From NCBI GenBank assembly GCA_013821985.1, contig PNJQ01000021.1, positions 1-49,083 of the forward strand: a stretch of 49,083 bases of DNA. The letters run 5' to 3'. Under the pieces are notes generated by a model. That model saw only the letters and a program-made list of their open reading frames with translations. It was not told the DNA's origin and did no database searches. The DNA comes from Opitutus sp. GTDB lineage: Bacteria; Verrucomicrobiota; Verrucomicrobiia; Opitutales; Opitutaceae. Within the stretch, counting starts at the first letter, position 1. The number at the start of each line of letters is the position of its first letter. Of this stretch, positions 23,426 to 32,226 are shown piece after piece. A program made the position numbers and the translations under genes.

Positions 23426-24730
23426 ATGACGCACCTCCCCGTGGTCACCGGTCTGGGTTTCGTAACGAGCATCGGCAACGACCATGCCACCGTCCGCCGC
23501 AGCCTGCGCGAGCTCCGGCACGGGTTCGCGCCGCACGTTTTCCTTGGCAATCCCGATCTGCCCGTCCGCGTCGCGGGCACCATCAAGGGCTTCTCGTTTC
23601 CCTCGCCGCATTGCCGCGAGTGGACCTGGCCGGCCGAACTCGAAATTGACCGCGAACTGCTCCGCGGCCTCGCCCCACACGGCGTCTATGCGCTGCACGC
23701 GGTCGAGCAGGCGTTACGCGACGCCGGTCTCACCGCAGCCGACCTTGCGGGCGGAGCAACCGGCCTGTTTTGCGCGTCCGCCGGCTCGCCTTTTCTCCTC
23801 GGCCATTTTCTCCAGCAGATGCAACTCTCGCGCGGCGAGCGCGGCAATCCGATGGGCATCGTTTCCTCGATCGCGGGCACGTTGAACTTCAATCTCGCCG
23901 CGCATTACCGCATCTCGGGTGCAGTGTGCGGCTTCGTGTCCGCGTGCGCGTCATCCAGCCACGCGCTCGGCTACGCCATGGACGAAATCCGTCTCGGCCG
24001 CCAGCAACGCATGCTCGTCGTCGGCGCGGAAGACATGACCGATGAAAGCATCCTGCCCTTCGCCAGTCTCCGCGCGCTTTCGACCAACGACGATCCCGGC
24101 ACCGCGTCGCGCCCGTTCGACCGCCGACGCGACGGGTTTGTCGGCACGGGCGGCGCCGTCGCTTTGATCGTCGAGCAGGCCGAGCTCGCTCGCTCGCGCG
24201 GCGCGCGCATCTACGCCGAACTGGTCGGCTGGGGTCAGGCCGGGGATGGCCACAGCATCGCGGCCTCGCATCCCGAGGGCGCGGGCTTGCGCGAAGCGAT
24301 GCGCCGCGCGCTCGCCGATTCCGGCGTGGCGCCCGCCGAGATCAGTTACGTCAATGCCCACGCCACGTCCACATCCGCCGGTGACCGCTCCGAAGCGCTC
24401 GCGCTCCACGCCGTCTTTACCGCAGCGGGCGCGCACCCGCGCATCAGCAGCACGAAAGCGTTAACCGGCCACGGTCTCTCGCTGGCCGGTGCGATGGAAG
24501 CCGCGTTTTGCGCGCTGGCGGTGCACGACGGCTTCATCCCGGGCGCGGCGCATCTCGAGGAACCGGATCCAATTTGCGACGGTCTTGATTTGCCCCGCAC
24601 CTCGCTCCAGGAAGCCCCCGGCCTCGTGCTGAACAACAGCAGCGGCTTCGGCGGCAGCAACGTCTGCCACGTCCTCCGCCGCGCCACCGACCGCGCACCG
24701 GCTAACGCCACTGGCGCGCCCATCGAATAG
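23426..24730 (+). CDS. Beta-ketoacyl-ACP synthase (FabF-like), cluster ketosynthase 1
   Basis: A 434-aa condensing enzyme that extends acyl thioesters by decarboxylative addition of malonyl-ACP. The complete Cys-His-His set is present: Cys174 in FVSACASSSHA, His312 in VNAHATSTSAGD, and Lys344 with His349 in STKALTGHGLS. The C-terminal GGSN motif (NSSGFGGSNVCHVL) is also intact. The ATG at 23426 matches the normal thiolase-fold start (PVVTGLGFVTSIGNDHATV); the longer frame reads through the ACP gene end. It is likely the main elongating ketosynthase (ApeO/ApeR-like) and sits between the two ACP genes. Confidence 0.92.
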   Translation: MTHLPVVTGLGFVTSIGNDHATVRRSLRELRHGFAPHVFLGNPDLPVRVAGTIKGFSFPSPHCREWTWPAELEIDRELLRGLAPHGVYALHAVEQALRDAGLTAADLAGGATGLFCASAGSPFLLGHFLQQMQLSRGERGNPMGIVSSIAGTLNFNLAAHYRISGAVCGFVSACASSSHALGYAMDEIRLGRQQRMLVVGAEDMTDESILPFASLRALSTNDDPGTASRPFDRRRDGFVGTGGAVALIVEQAELARSRGARIYAELVGWGQAGDGHSIAASHPEGAGLREAMRRALADSGVAPAEISYVNAHATSTSAGDRSEALALHAVFTAAGAHPRISSTKALTGHGLSLAGAMEAAFCALAVHDGFIPGAAHLEEPDPICDGLDLPRTSLQEAPGLVLNNSSGFGGSNVCHVLRRATDRAPANATGAPIE

Positions 24731-24737
24731 ATTTCCG

Positions 24738-25004
24738 ATGTCCGACCCACTCGTCACTCGTCTCAAGGCGCTCATCGTCGCCACGCTCAAGCTCGATTCC
24801 ATCCAGCCGGCGGACATTCCCGACGATGAGCCGCTCATCGGCTCCACGCAGCTCGGGCTGGATTCGATCGACGCACTCGAGCTCGTGCTCGCGCTCGAGA
24901 AGGAGTTCGGCGTGAAGATCGGCAGCAGCGAGGAATCGCGCCGGGCGCTGGCGAGCGTCAATGCGCTGGCCGCCTACATCCGCAAACATTCACCGGGCGC
25001 CTGA
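24738..25004 (+). CDS. Acyl carrier protein, second
   Basis: An 88-aa standard-length ACP with the attachment site Ser43 in STQLGLDSIDALELVLALE and the usual third helix (EFGVKIGSS). It is distinct in sequence from the first carrier (23038). Two carriers suggest separate jobs, for example starter loading and chain extension, as proposed for ApeE and ApeF. It lies 7 bases after the ketosynthase stop and is immediately followed by the next ketosynthase. Confidence 0.92.
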   Translation: MSDPLVTRLKALIVATLKLDSIQPADIPDDEPLIGSTQLGLDSIDALELVLALEKEFGVKIGSSEESRRALASVNALAAYIRKHSPGA

Positions 25005-25005
25005 C

Positions 25006-26124
25006 GTGCCCCTGCGCATGGCCCCGCTCGAGCAACTTCCGGCCGGCATCGAGGCGTCCGACTGCGTGACGCCCCTCGGCGACGCTGCGGCGACGTGCGA
25101 CGCGTTGCTGGCCGGGCGGAGCGCGCTGCAGTTCACGCCGGTCCTCGGCGCCGACGGCGGAGACGCGGCGCCGCTCGCGCTGCTGGGCCCGATGGACGAG
25201 ACGCTCCCGCCGCGCTGGCTGCCGCCGCTGCGGCAACTCGCCGCCCACATTCCCGCGGGCCGCTGGGGCTCGGCGCGCGAACCGGTCTTCGTCACAAGCA
25301 GCAACTTCGGCGTCGGCAGCCTTTACGCATACGTCCGTTCGAAAAATCGCGCGCACGTCGCCCACGGCACGCCATTTGCCTCCGTGGAACTGCTGCGTCG
25401 TGAACTCGGATGGGGCACGCAAGTGCACGTGTTCTCGCACGCGTGCGTCACGGCGCACCTCGGTCTCGCGCACGCCGCGCGCCTGCTGCACGCGGGACTC
25501 GCGGATCGGGTGCTCGTGTTCTCGTTCGATTTCGTCAGCCCGTTCGTCGCGGGCGGTTTTCACAGCCTGAAAATCCTCAACGCCGGCTTGCCCGCGCCCT
25601 TTGCCGAGCGCGAGACGGGGTCGATTGGCTTGGGTGATGGTGCGGCGTTCGCCGTGCTGACACGCGAGCCGACGCAACACCGCATCGAGGCGCACACGCT
25701 GCACAACGAAATGCATCACTTCACCGCCAACCAAGCCGACGGCGCCGGTTTCGCCGCCGTGCTCGCGCCGCTCGCCGAACTCGCGCGCGGCCGGCGCGTC
25801 TGGGTGAAGGGACACGGCACGGGCACGCTCGAAGCCGGCAAACTCGAAGCCGAAGCGGTGGCGCAAGCGTTCGGGGACGCGCCACTGGTTTCCTGGAAAG
25901 GCAGCCTCGGTCACACGCTCGGGAGTTGCGGTCTCGTCGAGCTGGCCATCACGCGCGCGGCGCTCGCGGGCGGCACGATTCCCGGCACCGTCGGCAGCGC
26001 GCCGCCGTGTTTTTCGCCGTCGGTGGCGCTCGCGCCATTCTCCGCGACGCCGTTCGACGCGGCGATTCTCACCAGCAACGCCTTCGGCGGCGCGCACGCC
26101 GCGCTCCTGCTCCGCCATGATTGA
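25006..26124 (+). CDS. Beta-ketoacyl synthase-like enzyme, cluster ketosynthase 2
   Basis: 372 aa from GTG 25006 (ATG 25018 is equally possible). Shorter than FabF, but it keeps the catalytic positions: Cys147 in VFSHACVTAHLGL, His270 in VKGHGTGTLEAGK, and Lys298 with His303 in WKGSLGHTLGS. The sequence around the cysteine (HACVTA) differs from the standard ACSSG, so substrate choice may be special, for example an aryl starter. In aryl polyene loci two or three ketosynthase homologues work as pairs. Its stop overlaps the next start (ATGATTGA). Activity is inferred from retained residues only. Confidence 0.85.
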   Translation: MPLRMAPLEQLPAGIEASDCVTPLGDAAATCDALLAGRSALQFTPVLGADGGDAAPLALLGPMDETLPPRWLPPLRQLAAHIPAGRWGSAREPVFVTSSNFGVGSLYAYVRSKNRAHVAHGTPFASVELLRRELGWGTQVHVFSHACVTAHLGLAHAARLLHAGLADRVLVFSFDFVSPFVAGGFHSLKILNAGLPAPFAERETGSIGLGDGAAFAVLTREPTQHRIEAHTLHNEMHHFTANQADGAGFAAVLAPLAELARGRRVWVKGHGTGTLEAGKLEAEAVAQAFGDAPLVSWKGSLGHTLGSCGLVELAITRAALAGGTIPGTVGSAPPCFSPSVALAPFSATPFDAAILTSNAFGGAHAALLLRHD

Positions 26125-26773
26125 GCGCTTCATCCACCGCGTCGCCACGGACATTCCGGATCCGGCGGAAACCGCCGCGACGGCGCGCATGCGCCTCGGC
26201 GAAAAATTCCCGCGCACCGCCCTGCGGCGCATGACGCACCTCGGCCTGCTGACCGGCTCCGCGCTCGACGGCATCGCGCTCACGCCCGAAGACACGCTCG
26301 TCTATGCGACAACTTTTGCGGAGACGCGCGCGCTGGAGGATTTCCTCGTGAGTTTTCCGGTCGCAAGCCCGCTGCTGTTTCAGACCTCGATCCATCCCGG
26401 CGGCGTGCAGCAAGTGATGATCGGTCGCCAACAACCCGTGGGGCGACTCTGGCCACTCGCGGGCGGACCGCGGCTCGTGGAACACGCGCTGCAAACCGTG
26501 CTGCTCGATCCCGCCGCGCGCGTCGTCCTCGCGGGCGGCGAGGAGCGCGGCACATGGATGCTTGAGCTCGGCATGGCGGCGGCGCAGCCGTTCGCGTTTG
26601 CAGTGGAATTCACGCGCGAAGCGGCGGCCGCGCTGGGAAAAATCTCCTTCACGCCGGGAGACGAGAACGACGCGCCTTGTCCGACGCTGGAAAATTTCGC
26701 CCGCGCGCTGCCATCGCGGATGCCGCTGGGCTGGCGCGGCGCCGGTGGCGCCTGGGCGGTCACGTGGTCGTGA
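26117..26773 (+). CDS. Ketoacyl-synthase-like chain-length-factor-type protein (ApeC-like)
   Basis: 218 aa. Weak but recognisable similarity to the ketoacyl-synt_2 type found in aryl polyene loci: the RTALRRMTHLGLLTGSAL start, a strand with VYATTFAETRALEDFLVSF, the SPLLFQTSIHPGGVQQVMIG stretch that corresponds to the dimer-interface part of a ketosynthase, and VVLAGGEERGTW. There is no catalytic Cys or His pair, so it cannot condense on its own. It more likely partners ketosynthase 1 or 2 and limits chain length. It overlaps both neighbours (8 bases before; GTGA after). Confidence 0.65.
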   Translation: MIERFIHRVATDIPDPAETAATARMRLGEKFPRTALRRMTHLGLLTGSALDGIALTPEDTLVYATTFAETRALEDFLVSFPVASPLLFQTSIHPGGVQQVMIGRQQPVGRLWPLAGGPRLVEHALQTVLLDPAARVVLAGGEERGTWMLELGMAAAQPFAFAVEFTREAAAALGKISFTPGDENDAPCPTLENFARALPSRMPLGWRGAGGAWAVTWS

Positions 26774-27699
26774 ACACCGCGCTCCAGTCGCAGCGTAATC
26801 CCGGTCCGAGCTGGGGCTACGCGTTTCTCCTCTGGGCCGACCGCTGGTGGCCGCGCGGACTGTTTCGCCTGGGGCTCATGATCGGCACCTGGGTCGGCTT
26901 GGCGAACATGCCGGCGCAGCGCGCGCACTCGCGCGCCTACCTCGCGCATATGCTCGGCCGGCCGCCGCGGCTCGTGGAAGTGTGGCGGCATTTTTTCGCG
27001 TTCGCCGAATTCCTCATGCTCAAGCTCCGCGCGGGTCGCGGCGTCGCCGTGCGCGGACGGCTCGAGCCGGAAAACGCCGCGGAGTTCGACGCGCTCGTCG
27101 CGTCCGATCGCCCGGCCTTGTTTGGCACCTTTCATTTCGGCTGCTCGGATTTGCTCGGCTTCCTGCTCGGCGATCGGGGCCGGCGCGTGACGCTGATCCG
27201 GTTGCGCGTGGAAAACTCGGCCGACACCGAATTGCTCGGATCGCGCTTCGCGGAGCACGTGTCGTTCCTGTGGGTGAACGATCCCGCAAACTTGCTCTTC
27301 GAGCTGAAGGACGCGCTCGAGGCCGGCCTGTCGCTGGCGATGAAATGCGATCGGCTGGAATTTAGCGCGAAGGCGGAGGCATTCGAGTTCCTCGGCGCGC
27401 GCCGCCTGTTCCCTTTCACGATCTACCACCTCGCGGTGATGTTCGATCGCCCGGTGGTGTTTTGCGTCGCGATTCCGGATGCGGGGCCGGATGCGATTCG
27501 CGTTTTCGCGTCGCCGGTGTTCACGCCGGACGCGACCCTCGGTCGGGCCGAGAATCTCGCGCGCGGGCGTTCGCATTTCCAAGCGGTGCTCGCGCAACTC
27601 GAAGAACTCGTGCGGCAACACCCGTCGCTCTGGTTTAATTTTCTCCCGTTGAATCCGGTCGCGGCTCCTGCGCCGCCCACGAATGCCGTTGTGCGATGA
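26770..27699 (+). CDS. LpxL/HtrB-like lipid acyltransferase
   Basis: 309 aa from GTG 26770, overlapping the previous stop (GTGA). It is a bacterial lipid A acyltransferase homologue with an N-terminal membrane anchor region (WPRGLFRLGLMIGTWVGLAN) and the HX4D/E motif as His122 to Asp127 (GTFHFGCSDLLGF). Further family blocks are VTLIRLRVENSADTELLG and SLAMKCDRLEFSAKAEAF. In aryl polyene loci the corresponding enzyme (ApeD) attaches the finished chain or a fatty acid to a glycolipid head. The active-site acidic residue is Asp where LpxL has Glu. It probably sits at the cytoplasmic face of the inner membrane. Confidence 0.82.
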   Translation: MNTALQSQRNPGPSWGYAFLLWADRWWPRGLFRLGLMIGTWVGLANMPAQRAHSRAYLAHMLGRPPRLVEVWRHFFAFAEFLMLKLRAGRGVAVRGRLEPENAAEFDALVASDRPALFGTFHFGCSDLLGFLLGDRGRRVTLIRLRVENSADTELLGSRFAEHVSFLWVNDPANLLFELKDALEAGLSLAMKCDRLEFSAKAEAFEFLGARRLFPFTIYHLAVMFDRPVVFCVAIPDAGPDAIRVFASPVFTPDATLGRAENLARGRSHFQAVLAQLEELVRQHPSLWFNFLPLNPVAAPAPPTNAVVR

Positions 27700-28481
27700 T
27701 TTATCGGCTCTACTCCATCCCAGCGTATTACCTCACCGTCACCTGCTTCGGCATGGTCGGTTTTGCGTTGAGCGTCGGAGGCTTCCTGCTGGGTTGGTTG
27801 CCCGTGCGGCCGGGGATCGAACGGTTTTTTCAGCGCGCGATTCATCGCTGCTTTCGCCTGTTCGTTTGGTGGGGACGCGTGGCGAACGTCATGCCGGTGG
27901 AGTTCGTGAATTTCCCCTGCGCGTCGCGCGGCGCCGTCGTGCTGGCGGCGAATCATCCGGCGCTGGTGGACATCACGCTGTTGCTCGCGCGGCTGCCGGA
28001 AGCGGTGTGCATCTTCAAGCCCGCCATCCGCCGCAATCCCGTGCTCGGCGCGGCCGCCCGCCGCGCGGGCTACCTCGCGGGCGACGGCGGGCCCGACCTC
28101 GTGCGCCGCGCCGCCGAAATCGTCGCGGCGGGCAACACGCTGGTGGTCTTCCCGGAAGGCACACGCACGCCGCGCGGCGAGGCGCTGCTGCCATTCAAGC
28201 CGGGCTTCGTGTTGATCGCCCGCCGCGCGCGTGCGCCGATCCAACTGGTGCGGATCGAAACCGACTCCAACGTCCTCGCGAAGGGTTTGCCGTGGTGGGA
28301 CGCGCCGATTCTCCCCGCGCGCTTCGTGCTCACGCTCGGACCGCTGGTTTCGACGGACAACGATCTCTCACCCACCGAGCTGTCCGCGCGAATCGCGCAG
28401 TGGTTCGCGACGCCGGCACCGGCTTGCCACGACGTGCTCGCGGGACTCACGCTGCCAGCCCCCACGCCGAGCGTTCGATGA
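27696..28481 (+). CDS. PlsC-like 1-acylglycerol-3-phosphate acyltransferase
   Basis: 261 aa with an N-terminal membrane segment (about 12-35) and the LPLAT blocks: block I NHPALVD (His87-X4-Asp92) and block III FPEGTRTPRGEAL (Glu154 to Arg157). It transfers an acyl group from a thioester to a lipid or glycerol-like acceptor. In Escherichia coli-type aryl polyene loci one protein combines acyltransferase and glycosyltransferase parts (ApeJ); here this acyltransferase and the glycosyltransferase are separate neighbours, while the glycosyltransferase is fused to LolA instead. It overlaps both neighbours by ATGA, so it is translationally coupled. Confidence 0.87.
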   Translation: MIYRLYSIPAYYLTVTCFGMVGFALSVGGFLLGWLPVRPGIERFFQRAIHRCFRLFVWWGRVANVMPVEFVNFPCASRGAVVLAANHPALVDITLLLARLPEAVCIFKPAIRRNPVLGAAARRAGYLAGDGGPDLVRRAAEIVAAGNTLVVFPEGTRTPRGEALLPFKPGFVLIARRARAPIQLVRIETDSNVLAKGLPWWDAPILPARFVLTLGPLVSTDNDLSPTELSARIAQWFATPAPACHDVLAGLTLPAPTPSVR

Positions 28482-29890
28482 CTGTTTCCTCCACGCACTT
28501 GGTTCTCGTTCCGTCCTACCACACGGGCCCGCGGCTGCGCGGCGTCGTCGAGGAAGCGCTCGCCCACTGGCAGCCCGTATTGGTGGTGCTCGACGGTTGC
28601 ACCGACAGCTCCGCGGCCGTCCTCGCGGACCTCGCGCGTTCGCACGCTGGACTGACCGTGCTCGAACTGCCGGAGAACCGCGGTAAAGGTGCCGCCGTCC
28701 TCGCCGGCGCCGCCCACGCGCTGAAGCGCGGATTCACGCACGCGCTCGTGATGGACGCCGATGGCCAACACCCGGCGGCGAGCATCGCGGAGTTCATGGC
28801 GACGTCGCAGGCGCGGCCCGACGCGCTCGTGCTCGGTCGCCCGCAATTTCCGGCGAACATTCCCGCGGAACGCCTGCACGGCCGGAAGCTCAGCGTGGGC
28901 CTCGTGCGCTTCGAACTCTTTGGCGCCGGCATCGACGATCCGCTTTTCGGTTTTCGCGTCTATCCGCTCGCGCCGCTCGTCCGCGAACTCGGCCCACGTC
29001 GCAGCGGCCGGCGCTACGATTTCGACACCGAGGCGGCGGTGCGCCTCGCGTGGGCCGGCGTGCCGCCGGTGAATCTCGCCGCGCCGGTGCGCTACTTTTC
29101 GCGCGCCGAGGGCGGCGTCTCGCATTTTCATTACGTGCGCGACAACGCCACTCTCGTCTGGATGCACACGCGACTGATCGCCGAACTATTGCTGCTCCGC
29201 TGGCCGCGCCTGCTCCGTCATCGTCGCGCCTGGCGTGCCGTGGCTGCGGCCGCGCTCGCCGCTCTGATGCTGCTCCCGGCTTCGCTCGCCACCGAGTCCG
29301 CCTCGTCAGCGGCGACGGTCGCCGCGTCGGAGACCATCGATCCGACCTCGCCGGCGTGGGCGGAGCTGTTCGGCACGTTTGCGGAGAAGCGCAACACTGT
29401 CGCGAAGTTTGTCGAGCGGCGGCATTTTCCCTTCCGCAAGGAACCAGTCGAACTCACGGGCGTCGTGCGCGTCTCCGCGGAACAGGGGCTCAGCCTCGCC
29501 TACGCCACGCCTGAAGCGCGCATCGTCGTGCTCGACGATCGCGGCGTGCTGCTGCGCGACGCGCGCGGCGACCGCACGCCTCCGGCCGACGCGCGCGGCG
29601 CGGCGGTGAATGCGGCGCTCGTCCACGTGTTGCGCTTTGATTTCCGGGCGCTTGAAAACGACTTCGTCGTCCGCGGCCGGCGCACGGTCACGGGCTGGAC
29701 CGTGGTCTTCGCGCCGCGCACCGACGCGATCCAGCGCACCACGGGGCAGATCACGGTGCGCGGAGAAGGCGCGGTCTTGCACGCGATCGAGCTGCGGCGC
29801 TCCGCGAAGCAGTTCATCGAAATCCGGATGAGCGACGTGGAGACGCGCGCGGCGTTCACCGCGGACGAACTCAAACGTTTCTTCCGATGA
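28478..29890 (+). CDS. GT2 glycosyltransferase fused to a LolA-like carrier domain
   Basis: 470 aa in one uninterrupted frame. Residues about 5-235 are a family 2 glycosyltransferase (LVLVPSYHTGPRL; VVLDGCTDSSAAVL; LPENRGKGAAVLAG; the metal-binding MDADGQH with Asp93 and Asp95). Residues 253-271 are a hydrophobic stretch after a basic patch (RLLRHRRAWR), able to act as membrane anchor. Residues about 290-470 look like an outer-membrane lipoprotein carrier LolA (VAKFVERRHFPFRKEPVELT; VVRVSAEQGLSLAYATPEAR). The topology would put the transferase inside and LolA in the periplasm. In known aryl polyene loci the two are separate genes (ApeJ, ApeL). An internal start before residue 255 could also give a separate LolA. 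ATGA overlaps occur at both ends. Confidence 0.83.
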   Translation: MTVSSTHLVLVPSYHTGPRLRGVVEEALAHWQPVLVVLDGCTDSSAAVLADLARSHAGLTVLELPENRGKGAAVLAGAAHALKRGFTHALVMDADGQHPAASIAEFMATSQARPDALVLGRPQFPANIPAERLHGRKLSVGLVRFELFGAGIDDPLFGFRVYPLAPLVRELGPRRSGRRYDFDTEAAVRLAWAGVPPVNLAAPVRYFSRAEGGVSHFHYVRDNATLVWMHTRLIAELLLLRWPRLLRHRRAWRAVAAAALAALMLLPASLATESASSAATVAASETIDPTSPAWAELFGTFAEKRNTVAKFVERRHFPFRKEPVELTGVVRVSAEQGLSLAYATPEARIVVLDDRGVLLRDARGDRTPPADARGAAVNAALVHVLRFDFRALENDFVVRGRRTVTGWTVVFAPRTDAIQRTTGQITVRGEGAVLHAIELRRSAKQFIEIRMSDVETRAAFTADELKRFFR

Positions 29891-32226
29891 CCACGCTGCG
29901 TCGGCGCCAGCTTTTCGGCGGCGGGCTGCTCGTCCTCGCAGCGCTCCTGTGCGGCGCGTGGTTGCTGCGCATGGATCGCGCCGCGAAAATCTCGACCGAT
30001 GTGCTCGACCTAATCCCGGCGGGCGAGCGCTCGCCGGAACTGACGCTGGTGCGCCAACTCGCGAGTCACGCCGAGGCGCGCACGATGTTGCTCGAACTCA
30101 CGGACGGAGGGAAACCTGCCTCACCCGCCGCCGTCGCCCGGTTTGTTGCGACGCTGCAACGTGAACCGAGTCTCGCGAGCGTTGTGGCGATGGACGACCC
30201 TCGTTTACGCGACGGCGTCGCGCGCATCGTGCACGCCGAGCGATTCAGTCTGTTGTTTCCGGCGTGGTTGGAGCAGCAGCAAAAAAATTTCTCCACGACC
30301 GGACGTCCCCCCGCCGAGTTCGTGAGCTGGCTCGCCGAAGAAGCGGCGCAGGCGCTGACACGTTTTCTCGGCCAGGCCGAGGCGCTCGCGTTCCAGGATG
30401 TGTTGCCGTCAGACCCGCTGCTGCTGTTGCCCTCTCTCGCGATGGAAATGAAAGGCGGGCTCGATGTCGTGGCGCCGCCTACTGACAGCGCCGCACCTGC
30501 ACTCGTGTGGGCGCAACTCGCGGCTTCGCCGTTGAGTGAGGAAGGACAGGGGCCGGTCTTCGCCGCGTTGGATCGCGCGCTCGCGGAAAGCCGACGCGAG
30601 TTCCCGCGCCTGCAACTCGCTTATACGGGGATCAATCGCTTCGCCGCCGCCAGCCGCGCGCGCATTGAACGGGAGGTTAAGCTGCTGAACGCGCTGTCGC
30701 TTGTCGCCGTGCTTGGCATCGCGCTCGTGTTCCTCCGTTCGGCGTGGCGCGGGCTGCATCTCGTGCCGGCGATCGCGCTGTCGATGCTCGGCGCGTGGAC
30801 TTGCACGACGCTGATGTTCGACCGCGTGCACGTGCTGGTGTTCGTCGTCGGCTCGTTGCTGACCGGCGTGGCGATCGACTACGGATTTTATTTGTTCATG
30901 CAGCCGCCGCAGCATGCGGGTGAAGATTACTGGGCGAAAGTTCGGCGACTGTTGAAGCCGCTGCTCGCAAGTTGCGCCACGACCGTCGCGGGCTTCGCGC
31001 TCCTGCTGTTTTCGGAGCTGCCGCTCATCCGCCAGCTCGGCGTGTTTGTCGGCAGCGGCCTCGTGTCGGCGCTGCTGGCGGCGATCCTGTATTTTTCGAC
31101 GGTGAGAAACGATTTTCTGGAAACGCGCACGTTTCGCGCGGGCGGGCTTTTGTCCGCAGGCGCGCGACGGTGGGCACGGCGCGGGTTGGTGGCGCTGTGG
31201 CTGACTGGCTTGCCAGGATTGGCTTGGCTGACGTGGCGCGACGACATCCGCGAATTGGAGATTCCCTCGCCGGAACTGCATCGCGAGGACGCGCGGCTTC
31301 GCGCGTTGTTCGGCGAACGCGGCGACGGCGTGGCGTATCTTTCCTACGGCGCCACGCTCGGCGAGGCGCGCGAGGCGCTGCGCCGCCTCGAAGCGTGGCT
31401 GGTGTCGAGCGGCGGGAACGCCGTGAACCTCGCGCGCGTGGTCCCAACCGATGATGCGCACCGCGCCGCACTCGCGTTTCTGCGGGACGCGCCGGATTTC
31501 GTGATGAAGCTGCGCGGCGCGCTCGAGCGTCAAGGGTTCGACGCCGCGGAGTTCGAGCTGTTTTTCACCGCATTTGCGGAGCATGCGCGCGACGCACGCG
31601 CCGCCGATTTGCCCGCTGCGGTGGAGCGGTTGCAGGCGGGACTCGTTGGCCCGCTGAGCTTGCTCGTCCATCGCGGCGAGACGCTGAGTTGGTTCGTGAC
31701 CCTCGCGTCGCGTCCGCCCGGGGTAACGCCCCCGGTTGAGGCGAGCAGCGTTGCGGCGAGCCAGTTGCAGTCGTTGAACCACGTCTTCGCGCGCTACCGG
31801 CGAGCGGCAGTGTGGTTCAGCCTCGCGGGTCTCGGGCTGGTCGGCGGGGGCGTGTTGCTGACCTATGGTTGGCGCGACGGCTGGCGGATCTTTGCGATCC
31901 CGTGCGGGACGTGTCTCGGCGTGTTCGGCTGGTTCGGCTGGGCGGGCGTGCCACTCAATCTGTTTCACCTCCTCGGCGCGTTCCTCGGCTTGTGCCTGAT
32001 GCACAACTACTCGATCTTCTCCGCCACTTCAGCGTTTCGCGGCGAAGCGCCGCCGGCGTCGGTGCGCTTGTCGGCGCTGACCACCGCGGCGTCTTTCGGC
32101 GTGCTGGCGCTGAGCAGCATTCCGGTCGTGCAAGCGCTCGGCTCGACCGTTGCGCTGATGATCGTCGGCGCGCTGGTCATCATCGAACTCGAACACTTGT
32201 CTGCGCTCGGCGCGCCGCATGCCTGA
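29887..32226 (+). CDS. MMPL/RND-family exporter (ApeM/XanF-like)
   Basis: 779 aa with the two-half MMPL layout. A first transmembrane helix (about 10-28) is followed by a large periplasmic domain and a helix bundle at about 258-410, with the conserved FVVGSLLTGVAIDYGFYLFM stretch. A short helix and second periplasmic domain (about 430-630) and a second bundle to the C-terminus follow (LFHLLGAFLGLCLMHNYSIF). RND/MMPL proteins use the proton gradient to move lipids. In xanthomonadin and aryl polyene loci the homologue is thought to pass the glycolipid product to the LolA-like protein for delivery to the outer membrane, matching the fusion gene just upstream. Overlaps: ATGA before, ATGCCTGA after. 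Confidence 0.87.
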   Translation: MTTLRRRQLFGGGLLVLAALLCGAWLLRMDRAAKISTDVLDLIPAGERSPELTLVRQLASHAEARTMLLELTDGGKPASPAAVARFVATLQREPSLASVVAMDDPRLRDGVARIVHAERFSLLFPAWLEQQQKNFSTTGRPPAEFVSWLAEEAAQALTRFLGQAEALAFQDVLPSDPLLLLPSLAMEMKGGLDVVAPPTDSAAPALVWAQLAASPLSEEGQGPVFAALDRALAESRREFPRLQLAYTGINRFAAASRARIEREVKLLNALSLVAVLGIALVFLRSAWRGLHLVPAIALSMLGAWTCTTLMFDRVHVLVFVVGSLLTGVAIDYGFYLFMQPPQHAGEDYWAKVRRLLKPLLASCATTVAGFALLLFSELPLIRQLGVFVGSGLVSALLAAILYFSTVRNDFLETRTFRAGGLLSAGARRWARRGLVALWLTGLPGLAWLTWRDDIRELEIPSPELHREDARLRALFGERGDGVAYLSYGATLGEAREALRRLEAWLVSSGGNAVNLARVVPTDDAHRAALAFLRDAPDFVMKLRGALERQGFDAAEFELFFTAFAEHARDARAADLPAAVERLQAGLVGPLSLLVHRGETLSWFVTLASRPPGVTPPVEASSVAASQLQSLNHVFARYRRAAVWFSLAGLGLVGGGVLLTYGWRDGWRIFAIPCGTCLGVFGWFGWAGVPLNLFHLLGAFLGLCLMHNYSIFSATSAFRGEAPPASVRLSALTTAASFGVLALSSIPVVQALGSTVALMIVGALVIIELEHLSALGAPHA

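Noticed and set aside
29250-29890. LolA as a separate gene
   Set aside because: There is no stop or frame change between the GT2 part and LolA; a separate internal start is possible but not supported by a ribosome-binding site. Kept as a note in the fusion entry.
30409-32004. Long minus-strand open frame (531 codons) inside the MMPL exporter region
   Set aside because: It is the antisense shadow of a clear MMPL gene; the translation is rich in Arg, Gln, Glu and His with no folded-domain pattern, as expected in GC-rich DNA.
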